From Gammaproteobacteria bacterium (GTDB lineage: Bacteria; Pseudomonadota; Gammaproteobacteria; Steroidobacterales; Woeseiaceae): a stretch of 29,793 nt of DNA. The position numbers and the translations under genes are program-made. Under the pieces are notes generated by a model. The model was not told where the DNA came from. It searched no databases and saw only the letters and a program-made list of their open reading frames with translations. Each line of letters opens with the position of its first letter. Within the stretch, counting starts at the first letter, position 1. Location: assembly GCA_029881015.1 (NCBI GenBank), contig JAOUNK010000005.1, positions 1-29,793 of the forward strand. Reading direction: 5' to 3'. This document shows positions 15,171 through 22,741 of the stretch, in pieces.

Positions 15171-15944
15171 ATGCGTTCCCGATTGATACGCGTTCTGATT
15201 CTCCTGTCCGGCCTTGCGCACGTCGCCGCCGCCGAGGACGGTGGCCCGCGAACCGGTTACTTCGAAACCGAGACGACGGTAGTCGAGTTGCTGGGACCCG
15301 AACGGGCCGCCGCCATGTCCGACCTGTTCGCCGCGGACGAGAAGCTGCAATGGAAGATCTACGTGCCGCAGAACTACACACCGGCAAAGCCGGCCGGTGT
15401 CCTCGTGTACATCACCCACAGCAATAGCTGGGGTGGCAGCACCAGGTCCTACAACGACGTGCTGGACGAAAAGAACCTCATTTGGGCGGGCGTGATCGGG
15501 GCAGGCGACAAGAAACCCATGGACGCGCGCATGATGAGGGCGCTGCTGACGCCGACGTTTCTTGCGAAGAGCTACGCGCTCGATCCGGAGCGCCTGTATG
15601 TTGGCGGCACCTCGGGTGGCGCGCATGTCGCCGCCATTCTTGCCACCAGCAAGCCGCAGCTCTTCAAGGGTGGCTTGTTCATCGGTGGCGCCTTGTCCTG
15701 GAAAGACAAAGTGCCTGCGGGTATCGATTACGTCCGGCAGAACCGCTTCGCGTTCCTTGCAGGGTCGAACCACCCCGCACTGAAGCAGGTGCAGAGCACC
15801 GCATTGGCCTACCGCGAGGCCGGCGTGGAGCATGCGAAATTCATTTCGATGCCCAACGTAGGACGCAAAGCACCCACCGCGACGTATATCCGCGCTGCCA
15901 TAGAACACCTGGACGGGAACAACGACAAAGAAGCGGATGAGTAA
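15171..15944 (+). CDS. Secreted alpha/beta-hydrolase-like protein with altered catalytic triad
   Basis: A 257-residue protein with a clear signal peptide (MRSRLIRVLILLSGLAHVAA, cleavage after about residue 20). The strong ribosome site AGGAGG at 15159-15164 fixes the start at 15171. The body is an esterase/PHB-depolymerase-like alpha/beta fold: WKIYVPQNYTPAKPAGVLVYI, the nucleophile elbow GGTSGGAHVA (S148), and a C-terminal strand RFAFLAGSN. In relatives as I remember them, the acid sits in a GxxDFN motif and the histidine in PGxGH. Here those places read GSNHP (H201) and NVGRK (R232), so the triad looks broken. It overlaps the SDR gene by 8 bases. Confidence 0.7.
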   Translation: MRSRLIRVLILLSGLAHVAAAEDGGPRTGYFETETTVVELLGPERAAAMSDLFAADEKLQWKIYVPQNYTPAKPAGVLVYITHSNSWGGSTRSYNDVLDEKNLIWAGVIGAGDKKPMDARMMRALLTPTFLAKSYALDPERLYVGGTSGGAHVAAILATSKPQLFKGGLFIGGALSWKDKVPAGIDYVRQNRFAFLAGSNHPALKQVQSTALAYREAGVEHAKFISMPNVGRKAPTATYIRAAIEHLDGNNDKEADE

Positions 15945-16752
15945 TCCCCTCCGCGCGGCGGTTGTGACCGGCGGTGGCCATGGCATCGGCCTCGCCATCT
16001 GCAGGCGCCTGCATCGCGACGGTGTGCCGGTTGTCGTTGCCGATCTCGACGGAGTGGCCGCCCGGGCCGTCGCCGCGGAAATCGGTGGCACCGCCCGCGA
16101 AGTCGATGTCGCGGACGAAGCGGCAATGCGGGCCCTCGTCGATGACGTTGAGCGGGACATCGGCCCCATCGATCTGTTCGTGTCCAACGCCGGCGTTGCA
16201 TTCGGCGATGGCGAGAGCGGTGCGGTCTCGCGCGAAGGCGGACTCAATCCCGTGGACGACCGTTGGGATGCGTGCTGGCGCATCAACGTCATGGCGCATG
16301 TCTACGCGGCGCGCGCGCTGGTGCCGCGCATGCTCGCGCGCGGCGGCGGGCACCTGGTCAATATCGCATCGGCGGCCGGCCTGCTCAGCCAGATTGGCGA
16401 CGCCGCTTACTCGACCACCAAGCACGCGGCCGTCGGCTTCGCTGAATCCCTCGCCATCGACTACGGCGATCTCGGTATCAAGGTGTCGGTGGTTTGCCCG
16501 CAAGCCGTCGCGACTCGCATGATCGGTATCGAGGACGATGCCGAGTCGATGGACGGCGGCTTCGGCGGCAACGATGTCGACGGCATCATGAGTGCCGATG
16601 AGGTTGCGGACATCATCGTCGACGCGGCCTTGTCCGGGCGTTTTCTAGTGCTCACGCACCCCGAAGTTGCCACGTACGTCCGGCGCAAGGCCAGCGACCA
16701 CGACCGCTGGATCGGCGGCATGCAGAGGTTCCGGGAAAAGCTGAAAGGCTAG
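15937..16752 (+). CDS. Short-chain dehydrogenase/reductase (SDR family)
   Basis: A 271-residue classical SDR. TGGGHGIG (11-18) is the cofactor glycine motif; D36 after beta-2 (VVVADLDG) favours NAD(H) over NADP(H). NAG is at 84-86, and the catalytic residues are S145 and Y158-x3-K162 (YSTTK). The family oxidises alcohols or reduces ketones; the substrate is not evident. The start ATG lies inside the hydrolase-like gene (8-base overlap), which indicates translational coupling and places it as the last gene of the operon. Its stop TAG shares a CTAG with the convergent DUF442 gene. Confidence 0.9.
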   Translation: MSNPLRAAVVTGGGHGIGLAICRRLHRDGVPVVVADLDGVAARAVAAEIGGTAREVDVADEAAMRALVDDVERDIGPIDLFVSNAGVAFGDGESGAVSREGGLNPVDDRWDACWRINVMAHVYAARALVPRMLARGGGHLVNIASAAGLLSQIGDAAYSTTKHAAVGFAESLAIDYGDLGIKVSVVCPQAVATRMIGIEDDAESMDGGFGGNDVDGIMSADEVADIIVDAALSGRFLVLTHPEVATYVRRKASDHDRWIGGMQRFREKLKG

Positions 16753-17081
16753 GGCGAGCCGCTCGCCTGCCAGATGACCGAGGAGCGCTGGCCGGATCGG
16801 CAGTAGGCCAGGACGGGCCCGGTGCTGGCCGCGACGGCATCGCGAAAGCGCTCCACCCTGTCCATCGTCAGGCCGCTCCGGTCGATGGGGATGTTGTGAA
16901 ACGCCACGCCGTGCGCCGCGCATTCGTCGGCAACCGCAGCGGCTGTGGGCTGGCCGAAATCCTCTCCGTCCGGCCGGTTGCAGATTATCGTCGTAAAGCC
17001 CTCGGCGGCCAGCGCGGCCACATCGCGCGGCTGGATTTGCGAAGAAACGGCACAGGTGTCGCTAAGGCGGTAGATCGTCAT
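16749..17081 (-). CDS. DUF442/TIGR01244 sulfurtransferase-phosphatase-like protein, short form
   Basis: A 110-residue protein of the group found as the N-terminal domain of Blh (beta-lactamase hydrolase-like protein) in sulfide-detoxification operons. IICNRPDGEDFGQP (32-45) and the loop AYCRSGQRSS (92-101, with C94 as likely nucleophile) are its diagnostic motifs; the fold is that of dual-specificity phosphatases, but the family acts on persulfides or thiosulfate. Members usually continue about 25-30 residues past this loop with a helical segment; here the protein stops 11 residues after C94's loop arginine. Its start overlaps the TauE stop by 4 bases (ATGA), so it is translationally coupled as the last gene of the operon. 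Confidence 0.78.
   Translation of the reverse strand: MTIYRLSDTCAVSSQIQPRDVAALAAEGFTTIICNRPDGEDFGQPTAAAVADECAAHGVAFHNIPIDRSGLTMDRVERFRDAVAASTGPVLAYCRSGQRSSVIWQASGSP
16753..16767. other. GC-rich hairpin at the SDR/DUF442 convergence point
   Basis: GGCGAG (16753-16758), loop CCG, CTCGCC (16762-16767) follows directly after the SDR stop and encodes the last residues of the DUF442 protein on the other strand. There is no T run, so it may help end transcription but is not a classical terminator. Confidence 0.4.
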
Positions 17082-17857
17082 AATGTCATTCCCAATGCAG
17101 CCGGCGCCGACCGGATGAGGATATAGAGTCCCATCGCGATCAGAAAGTAGCCGAACCAGCGTTTCAGTTTTTCCTGGGGTAAGCGTCGTGCCAGCCGGCT
17201 TCCTGCAATGCTGCCCAGGATGCCGAGCGCCGTGACGACGAGCAAGGTGGTCCAGTCGAGGTGCAACGACTGCTGTTCGAGTACGTCGAGGTACTTGTAG
17301 AAACCGCTGAAGGACTTCAACGCAATAATGACCAGGCTGGTCGCCACGGCCCGGTGCATGCTGAGCCCGCCCAGCAACACGAGCGCCGGCACGATGAGGA
17401 AGCCGCCGCCGACGCCGACGAGTCCCGTAACGATGCCGACGACGAGGCCGTCCGCCGCGATCTTCCAGGCCGCGCGTTCATGGCCGGCGCCATGCGCGAG
17501 GTCCACAGGCCGCAACATGAACCAGGATGCGGTCAGCATGACGAGTGCAAACAGTGCGAGTTGCATCGCACCCGACACGTAGGCGGCGAGGGTCGCACCG
17601 AGAACGGTGCCGAGCATGCCCGGCAGGCCGAAGACGAGGACGCTGCGCCAGTGGATGAAGCCGGCGCGCAGGAACTGCAGGCCGCCGGCCAGTGCGATGC
17701 TGCCGACGATGAACAGCGAACCGGCGATCGCAACCTTCTCGTCCTGGCCGAGCAGGTAGACGAGCACCGGTACGGTCAGAATGGAGCCGCCGGATCCCAG
17801 CAGTCCCAGGCTCAGGCCGATTGCGAGTGCGCCGGGCAGGGCCAGCAGAGAATCCAT
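17078..17857 (-). CDS. TauE/SafE-family sulfite/sulfonate exporter
   Basis: A 259-residue integral inner-membrane protein with two repeats of about four helices each. The duplicated motif is visible: GLSLGLLGSGGSILTVPVLVYLLG in the first half and GIVTGLVGVGGGFLIVPALVLLGG in the second, as usual for PF01925. In sulfide-detoxification operons the family is thought to export sulfite or other sulfur anions produced by persulfide dioxygenase. Its neighbours in the same operon are the MBL persulfide dioxygenase 16 bases upstream and DUF442 downstream (4-base overlap), which supports sulfite as substrate over taurine or other sulfonates. Confidence 0.9.
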   Translation of the reverse strand: MDSLLALPGALAIGLSLGLLGSGGSILTVPVLVYLLGQDEKVAIAGSLFIVGSIALAGGLQFLRAGFIHWRSVLVFGLPGMLGTVLGATLAAYVSGAMQLALFALVMLTASWFMLRPVDLAHGAGHERAAWKIAADGLVVGIVTGLVGVGGGFLIVPALVLLGGLSMHRAVATSLVIIALKSFSGFYKYLDVLEQQSLHLDWTTLLVVTALGILGSIAGSRLARRLPQEKLKRWFGYFLIAMGLYILIRSAPAALGMTL

Positions 17858-17873
17858 GACTGCCGGTCCCTTG

Positions 17874-18737
17874 TCAGACTGCGTCGAGCGGTATCTTCAG
17901 GTACCGAATGTCGTTGTCTTCGGGCTCCGGGAGCCGTCCTGCACGCAGGTTGACCTGCAACGACGGCAGGATGAGCCTGGGCATGCCGAGTTGACTGTCC
18001 CGGCCCTCGCGCATGGCGACGAATTCATCCGGCGACACGCTGTCGTTGATATGAATGTTGTTCGCGCGCTGTTCCGCGACGCTGGTCTCCCAGGCGTAGG
18101 CGTCCCGGCCCGGTGCCTTGTAGTCGTGGCACATGAGCAGGCGAGTGGCGTCGGGGAGCGCCAGGATCTTGCGGATCGACGTGTACAACGAGGCTGCGCT
18201 GCCGCCCGGGAAGTCGGTACGGGCTGTGCCGAAGTCCGGCATGAACAGGGTATCGCCGACGAATGCGGCGTCGCCGATGACATAGGTGACGCAGGCCGGC
18301 GTATGTCCGGGCGTCGCGATGACACGGCCGTCGATTGCGCCGACGGAAAAAGTCTCCGCATCCGCGAACAGGTGGTCGAACTGGCTGCCGTCGGTTGCGA
18401 GGTCCTTGAGATTGAACACGCCCTTGAAGGTTTCCTGTACCGCGGTGACGTCTCTGCCGATCGCCGTCTTGCCGCCGAGATGCTCTCTTATATACGGTGC
18501 ACCGCTAAGGTGGTCAGCGTGGACGTGCGTTTCCAGGATCCAGTCGACGCTTAACCCGTTGTCCTTGACGTACCTGATAACGTCATCGGCGGACGCGGTC
18601 GACGTGCGGCCTGACGACGGGTCGAAGTCGAGCACGGGATCGACAACAGCCGCGCGGCCGGTAGCGGTGTCGGCGACGACGTAGGTGACCGTGAAGGTCG
18701 CTTCGTCAAAGAATGCGGTGACTTGAGGCTTGGACAT
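17874..18737 (-). CDS. MBL-fold persulfide dioxygenase (ETHE1/Blh-like)
   Basis: A 287-residue metallo-beta-lactamase-fold protein. The metal motif is THVHADHLSG (H71, H73, D75, H76), with H145 in ATPGHTP and D162 in VGDTLF. MPDFGTARTDFPGGSAASLY is the hallmark of persulfide dioxygenases, which use a mononuclear Fe to oxidise glutathione persulfide to sulfite; H76-type residues are then not metal ligands. CHDYKAPGR follows. It is the first gene of the operon with tauE and DUF442. The DUF442 domain that is fused in Blh is encoded separately here. I chose ATG at 18737; a TTG at 18758 is possible but leaves less leader after the promoter. Confidence 0.9.
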   Translation of the reverse strand: MSKPQVTAFFDEATFTVTYVVADTATGRAAVVDPVLDFDPSSGRTSTASADDVIRYVKDNGLSVDWILETHVHADHLSGAPYIREHLGGKTAIGRDVTAVQETFKGVFNLKDLATDGSQFDHLFADAETFSVGAIDGRVIATPGHTPACVTYVIGDAAFVGDTLFMPDFGTARTDFPGGSAASLYTSIRKILALPDATRLLMCHDYKAPGRDAYAWETSVAEQRANNIHINDSVSPDEFVAMREGRDSQLGMPRLILPSLQVNLRAGRLPEPEDNDIRYLKIPLDAV

Positions 18738-18765
18738 GCGTCTCGACCAGGATGACAAACGTCTT

Positions 18766-18787
18766 TATATTATAAAAAACTAATATA
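18766..18787. promoter_or_regulatory. AT-rich inverted repeat over the -10 box (BigR/SqrR-like operator candidate)
   Basis: TATATTA (minus strand, 18781-18787), 8-base spacer and TAATATA (18766-18772) are exact reverse complements. The repeat covers the -10 hexamer and half the spacer of the promoter above, so a bound repressor would block it. Known BigR boxes in Xylella and Agrobacterium are AT-rich palindromes at the same place in front of equivalent genes. No ArsR-family gene is in the window. Confidence 0.6.
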
Positions 18788-18797
18788 CCCGTGTCAA
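18769..18797 (-). promoter_or_regulatory. Consensus sigma-70 promoter of the persulfide operon
   Basis: On the minus strand TTGACA (18792-18797), a 17-base spacer and TATAAT (18769-18774) match the sigma-70 consensus at all 12 positions with optimal spacing. Predicted start of transcription is near 18762, giving a leader of about 25 bases before the MBL start at 18737. Confidence 0.9.
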
Positions 18798-18810
18798 TTT
18801 GCCCCGGCGG

Positions 18811-20364
18811 TCAGTCGGCGACGAGAGCCTCGCGGATCTCGTCGATCTGCGGCCGCAATTTCGGCGGCGCCTTGCCGAGGCAGTGCTTGTCGCGCGGACA
18901 GTTGGAACTGCGCTGGCAGATAATGGTCGCGTCCTTGCTCGCCCCTTCACCGATCCAGCCGATGTTGAGGATCTTCGAGATGCTCTCGAGCTGCCTGCGC
19001 GCCTCGGTGGGGATCGGTGCCGTTCCACCGCCGCTGTTGCAGCTCGCCTCGATGATGTCGATCGTGTCCGCGGGGTCGATGTTCTGCGCTTTGAGTGCCG
19101 GTGCCAGGTCGACGCCGACGCACAGGACATGCGGGTTGCCGGCCGCATCCTTGCTACGAATCGACTCGCAGCAGTAGAGACGCTTGTCGTCGCCGGAGCG
19201 CAGCACCGAGATCTGCGCCGACGGTCTCGTCGAGCGCGAATTGAGCATCCGGAACACCGCCCAGTGCTGGCAGGGATCCGACACCAGGCGCATGTTGCCC
19301 CAGGGCAGCGGTATGCCGTTGCCGCGATAGACCGCACGCAGGTTGCCCGGCGGGTACGCGTCGAAGTAGTGCCAGAACGGGTAGGGCGAGACGCTCGACA
19401 TGCGCCGCATCACGAGCGTGTTCGTGAGTTCGGCCTTGTCACCCGAGTTGATCGAGTAGGAATTGCGTGCAAGAAACTGCCGGAAGGCCGTCTTGGGTGC
19501 CAGCAGGGCCGCCGCAAAGTAACTGCACTCGAAGTCGCGCCACGCGTACAGGATGTCCTTGGCGTCGACGTTGAGCGACTCGGAATCGTGGCGCCGTCCG
19601 GAGACCCTGCCGCCCGAAACCTGCGGTGCACGCGCGCCGTCACCGTCGTGCAGTACCTTGTGCGCAATCTGGTTGGCAAGATCGAACTTGAGCCGGGACG
19701 GATTGTTCTCGAGGATGCGATTCAGGTAGATCTGGTTCGGTGCGTCGTAGAACGACCGAACCAGGGTGTTGAGCGGCCGGTCACTGTCACCCTTGTCCTT
19801 GAAGACGGTGTTGTCGAACCACTTGATCTCGAGGCCGAGGTCTTTTGCGATATCGAACACGTCGTCGACGCGCATCGGGAAATGCTTGCGGCCGACGCGT
19901 TCCGCGGCACGCTCGATGTCGGGGAAGCGGTTCTGGTTCTGTTCCTGGTGCGCGCGAATCAGGAGGTGGGCAAACTGCCGCCCCGTCGTTCCCGTCTGGG
20001 CAAGCAGCTCCGGAATGGCGAGCTGCAACAGCGATTCCGAAAACAGGAAGCCGGGCTCGAGCGGCATGCCGCTCACGGCGGCGGACGGCGCCGTATCGAT
20101 GGCCTCTTCGTCCAGCGATTCGTCGAAGAACCAGTTCGTATCCTTCTGGAAGATCTCGGCGATAATCTCGAGCAGCCGCTCCGACGGCACCCGCTTGCCG
20201 TTCTCGATCATCGACAGGTAGGACACCGACGGGCCCGCCTCGGCGTCGATCTGCACGCAGCGAACCGAGAGGTCCTCGAGCGTCAGGCGATTGCGCTTGC
20301 GGAGGCTTTTTATCTTGGTGCCCAGGAAGTGGGCCTTGCGCCGGAGTCCCTGGTGAGCTGTCAT
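18811..20364 (-). CDS. XRE-family short-chain fatty acyl-CoA regulator (ScfR/RamB type)
   Basis: A 517-residue cytosolic DNA-binding regulator. Residues of about 12-70 form an XRE helix-turn-helix (IKSLRKRNRLTLEDLS, SVSYLSMIENGKRVPS). The middle, about 150-260, is an IrrE/ImmA-like region without a metal-binding HExxH (KFDLANQIAHKVLH). The C-terminal DUF2083-like domain (FWHYFDAYPPGNLRAVY, LPWGNMRLVSDPCQHWAVFR) ends in a cysteine-rich segment CQRSSNCPRDKHC. RamB, MccR and PccR of this family sense short-chain acyl-CoA and control acetate, glyoxylate-bypass or propionate genes. It is divergent from glcB with operator repeats between, and is therefore the probable regulator of glcB and aceA and of itself. 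Confidence 0.88.
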   Translation of the reverse strand: MTAHQGLRRKAHFLGTKIKSLRKRNRLTLEDLSVRCVQIDAEAGPSVSYLSMIENGKRVPSERLLEIIAEIFQKDTNWFFDESLDEEAIDTAPSAAVSGMPLEPGFLFSESLLQLAIPELLAQTGTTGRQFAHLLIRAHQEQNQNRFPDIERAAERVGRKHFPMRVDDVFDIAKDLGLEIKWFDNTVFKDKGDSDRPLNTLVRSFYDAPNQIYLNRILENNPSRLKFDLANQIAHKVLHDGDGARAPQVSGGRVSGRRHDSESLNVDAKDILYAWRDFECSYFAAALLAPKTAFRQFLARNSYSINSGDKAELTNTLVMRRMSSVSPYPFWHYFDAYPPGNLRAVYRGNGIPLPWGNMRLVSDPCQHWAVFRMLNSRSTRPSAQISVLRSGDDKRLYCCESIRSKDAAGNPHVLCVGVDLAPALKAQNIDPADTIDIIEASCNSGGGTAPIPTEARRQLESISKILNIGWIGEGASKDATIICQRSSNCPRDKHCLGKAPPKLRPQIDEIREALVAD

Positions 20365-20377
20365 GATCCCGTCCCGT

Positions 20378-20387
20378 CTGTAAAATT
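20378..20387 (+). promoter_or_regulatory. Imperfect second half-site of the ScfR-type motif
   Basis: CTGTAAAATT differs at one base from the CTGTGAAATT of the main operator, in the same orientation and 28 bases upstream. It lies 14 bases before the scfR start codon on the opposite strand and could be an autoregulatory site. Confidence 0.4.
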
Positions 20388-20396
20388 AACTAGGTA

Positions 20397-20416
20397 AAAT
20401 TTCATCTGTGAAATTT
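20397..20416. promoter_or_regulatory. Inverted repeat operator between scfR and glcB
   Basis: AAATTTCA, spacer TCTG and TGAAATTT form a perfect 8-bp inverted repeat with a 4-base spacer in the 142-base divergent region 20365-20506. The same pattern AAATTT-N3-CTGTGAAATT recurs before aceA. On the minus strand TTCACA in this site sits 17 bases from TTAATT, a weak promoter for scfR, so binding could give autoregulation. A 4-base gap between half-sites also fits what I recall of the PccR site. Confidence 0.7.
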
Positions 20417-20506
20417 ACTGATTTCCGTTGCTAGTATAGCCGGCTGGCCGGTGTACACAACACGAGGAGTCCACGCATTTGACAGCGGCTCACGTTACAG
20501 GACGTA

Positions 20507-22729
20507 ATGCAGCTGCGATCTGCCATGGTTGAAGACATGAATACTGAAGAATCCAGAACTCCCTGCGCACTGACGGTTTCCCCGGTCTTTTCGCAGTTCA
20601 TCGAGGGTGAGCTCCTGCCGGCGATCGGTGTCGATGCCGGCGCTTTCTGGTCCGGTCTCGAGTCGATTATCAACGACCTGACGCCCCTCAATCGAGCGCT
20701 GCTCGACAAGCGCACAGAGATTCAGCAAGCCCTGGATGAGTGGCACATCGCGCGGCGCGGTGAGGACTGGAAGCACGACGAGTACGTCGCCTTCCTCGGG
20801 GAGATCGGCTACCTCGTGCCTGAGGGCGAAGCCTTTACCGTCGCAACCGACAACGTCGATCGGGAAATCGCCGAGGTGGCCGGGCCGCAGCTTGTCGTCC
20901 CGGTCGCGAACGCGCGGTTCGCCATCAATGCGGCCAATGCGCGCTGGGGTAGCCTCTACGACGCGCTCTACGGCACCGATGCCATCGGCGAAGACGACGG
21001 CAAAGAGCGAGCCGGGCGCTACAATCCCGCACGAGGTGCCGCGGTCATCTGTTACGCCACGGGGTTCCTGGACGCCACGCTGCCGCTGGCCGGTATCAGC
21101 CATGCGGATGTGAACAAGTACGGCATCAATCACACGGACGACGGCGACGTCTTCGTGGCATCGAGCGGGAGCGGGGAGGCGGTCGGGCTCGACGATCCCT
21201 CCCGGTACGTGGGCCACAGGGCAGACGGCGGGCGCTGCACTTACCTGTTCCGGAACAACGGCCTGCACATCGAGCTTGTGGTCGACCCGGCGCACCCGAT
21301 CGGCAGGGACGCTACGGCAAATCTTGCAGACGTCGTTCTCGAATCCGCGATCACCACGATTCAGGATTGCGAGGACTCGGTGGCGGCGGTCGATGCGGCA
21401 GACAAGGTCGCCGTGTATCGCAACTGGCTGGGCCTGATGCAGGCAAACCTCGAGGCGACCTTCACGAAGGGCGGCAAGATGATGACGCGCTCGCTCGAGC
21501 CGGACCGCGTCTACACGGATCCCCATGGAGAAACGTTTGCGCTGTCCGGTCGCAGCCTGATGCTCGTGCGTAACGTCGGGCACCTGATGACGACGGACGC
21601 GGTGCTCGATGCAGACGGCAACGAAGTCTTCGAAGGCATTCTCGATGCCGTGGTGACGACGGCCTGCGCAATGACGGACCGGCGCCGCGATGGTATGCAG
21701 CCGAACAGCCGGACGGGCAGCATCTACATCGTCAAGCCGAAGATGCACGGGCCGCACGAGGTCGCGTTCACCGATACCCTGTTCGGTCGCGTAGAAGCGC
21801 TGTTCAAGCTCGAACCGAACACGCTCAAGGTGGGCGTGATGGACGAGGAGCGTCGCACGACGGTCAACCTCGCCGAATGTATTCGCGCGGTGCGCGACCG
21901 CATCGTGTTCATCAACACGGGTTTCCTGGATCGCACGGGCGACGAGATCCGCACGAGCATGCATGCCGGGACGGTACTGCGGAAAGAGGCCATCAAGAAG
22001 CAGCCCTGGATTCTTGCCTACGAAGATCGCAACGTCGACGTAGGTATTGCCTGCGGCCTGCCAGGCAGGGCACAAATCGGCAAGGGCATGTGGGCCATGC
22101 CGGACGAGATGCGCAAGATGCTCGATACCAAGCAGGCGCACCCGGAGGCAGGTGCCAACTGCGCGTGGGTTCCGTCGCCAACGGCGGCAACGCTGCACGC
22201 CATGCACTATCACGCCGTCGACGTACGCGCCCGCCAGGAAGAACTCGCAACGCGAAAGATGGCCAGCCTCGACACGATCCTGACGCCCCCGCTTGCCGAT
22301 CTCAGCGGCCTGTCGGCCACGGATATCCAGCAGGAACTCGACAACAACGCCCAGGGCATCCTCGGCTACGTCGTGCGCTGGATCGACCAGGGTGTTGGCT
22401 GTTCGAAAGTTCCGGACATCGACGACGTCGGCCTCATGGAAGACCGGGCAACGCTGCGCATCTCGAGTCAGCACATGGCGAACTGGCTGCTGCACGGTCT
22501 CGTGTCGCGGGAGCAGGTACTCGAGACGTTTACGCGCATGGCGAAAATCGTCGACAGGCAGAATGAGGGTGATGCATCATACGAGCGCATGAGTGACGAC
22601 TACGCCTCAAGCATCGCTTTCCAGGCGGCGTGTGCACTGGTGTTCGAAGGCTGCGATCAGCCAAGCGGTTACACGGAGCCGCTACTGCACCAGTACCGCC
22701 GACAGAAGAAAGCGGAGCTCGCAGGCTGA
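20507..22729 (+). CDS. glcB: Malate synthase G
   Basis: A 740-residue cytosolic enzyme that condenses glyoxylate and acetyl-CoA to malate, the second step of the glyoxylate bypass. Length and sequence fit the G isoform (about 720-740 residues). Hallmarks are MHGPHEVAFTDTLFGRVE from residue 413, VGVMDEERRTTVNL, FINTGFLDRTGDEI, GKGMWAMPDEM, ANCAWVPSPTAATLHAMHYH and LMEDRATLRISSQ, where D646 corresponds to the catalytic base. ATG at 20507 has AGGA just upstream; starts at residues 7 or 11 are also possible. The stop is 12 bases before modA, so it heads a glcB-modABC operon, probably controlled by the divergent ScfR-type regulator. Confidence 0.96.
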   Translation: MQLRSAMVEDMNTEESRTPCALTVSPVFSQFIEGELLPAIGVDAGAFWSGLESIINDLTPLNRALLDKRTEIQQALDEWHIARRGEDWKHDEYVAFLGEIGYLVPEGEAFTVATDNVDREIAEVAGPQLVVPVANARFAINAANARWGSLYDALYGTDAIGEDDGKERAGRYNPARGAAVICYATGFLDATLPLAGISHADVNKYGINHTDDGDVFVASSGSGEAVGLDDPSRYVGHRADGGRCTYLFRNNGLHIELVVDPAHPIGRDATANLADVVLESAITTIQDCEDSVAAVDAADKVAVYRNWLGLMQANLEATFTKGGKMMTRSLEPDRVYTDPHGETFALSGRSLMLVRNVGHLMTTDAVLDADGNEVFEGILDAVVTTACAMTDRRRDGMQPNSRTGSIYIVKPKMHGPHEVAFTDTLFGRVEALFKLEPNTLKVGVMDEERRTTVNLAECIRAVRDRIVFINTGFLDRTGDEIRTSMHAGTVLRKEAIKKQPWILAYEDRNVDVGIACGLPGRAQIGKGMWAMPDEMRKMLDTKQAHPEAGANCAWVPSPTAATLHAMHYHAVDVRARQEELATRKMASLDTILTPPLADLSGLSATDIQQELDNNAQGILGYVVRWIDQGVGCSKVPDIDDVGLMEDRATLRISSQHMANWLLHGLVSREQVLETFTRMAKIVDRQNEGDASYERMSDDYASSIAFQAACALVFEGCDQPSGYTEPLLHQYRRQKKAELAG

Positions 22730-22741
22730 TCGAGGCCGGCG

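Noticed and set aside
16645..16923. Frameshift as explanation for the short DUF442 protein
   Set aside because: Neither other minus-strand frame beyond the stop shows the missing helical segment.
18799..20397. A 532-codon open frame on the plus strand
   Set aside because: It is the shadow of the ScfR-type regulator and would cover its promoter and operator.
20495..22495. A 666-codon open frame on the minus strand
   Set aside because: It lies opposite malate synthase G, whose sequence is unmistakable; long antisense frames are common in GC-rich DNA.
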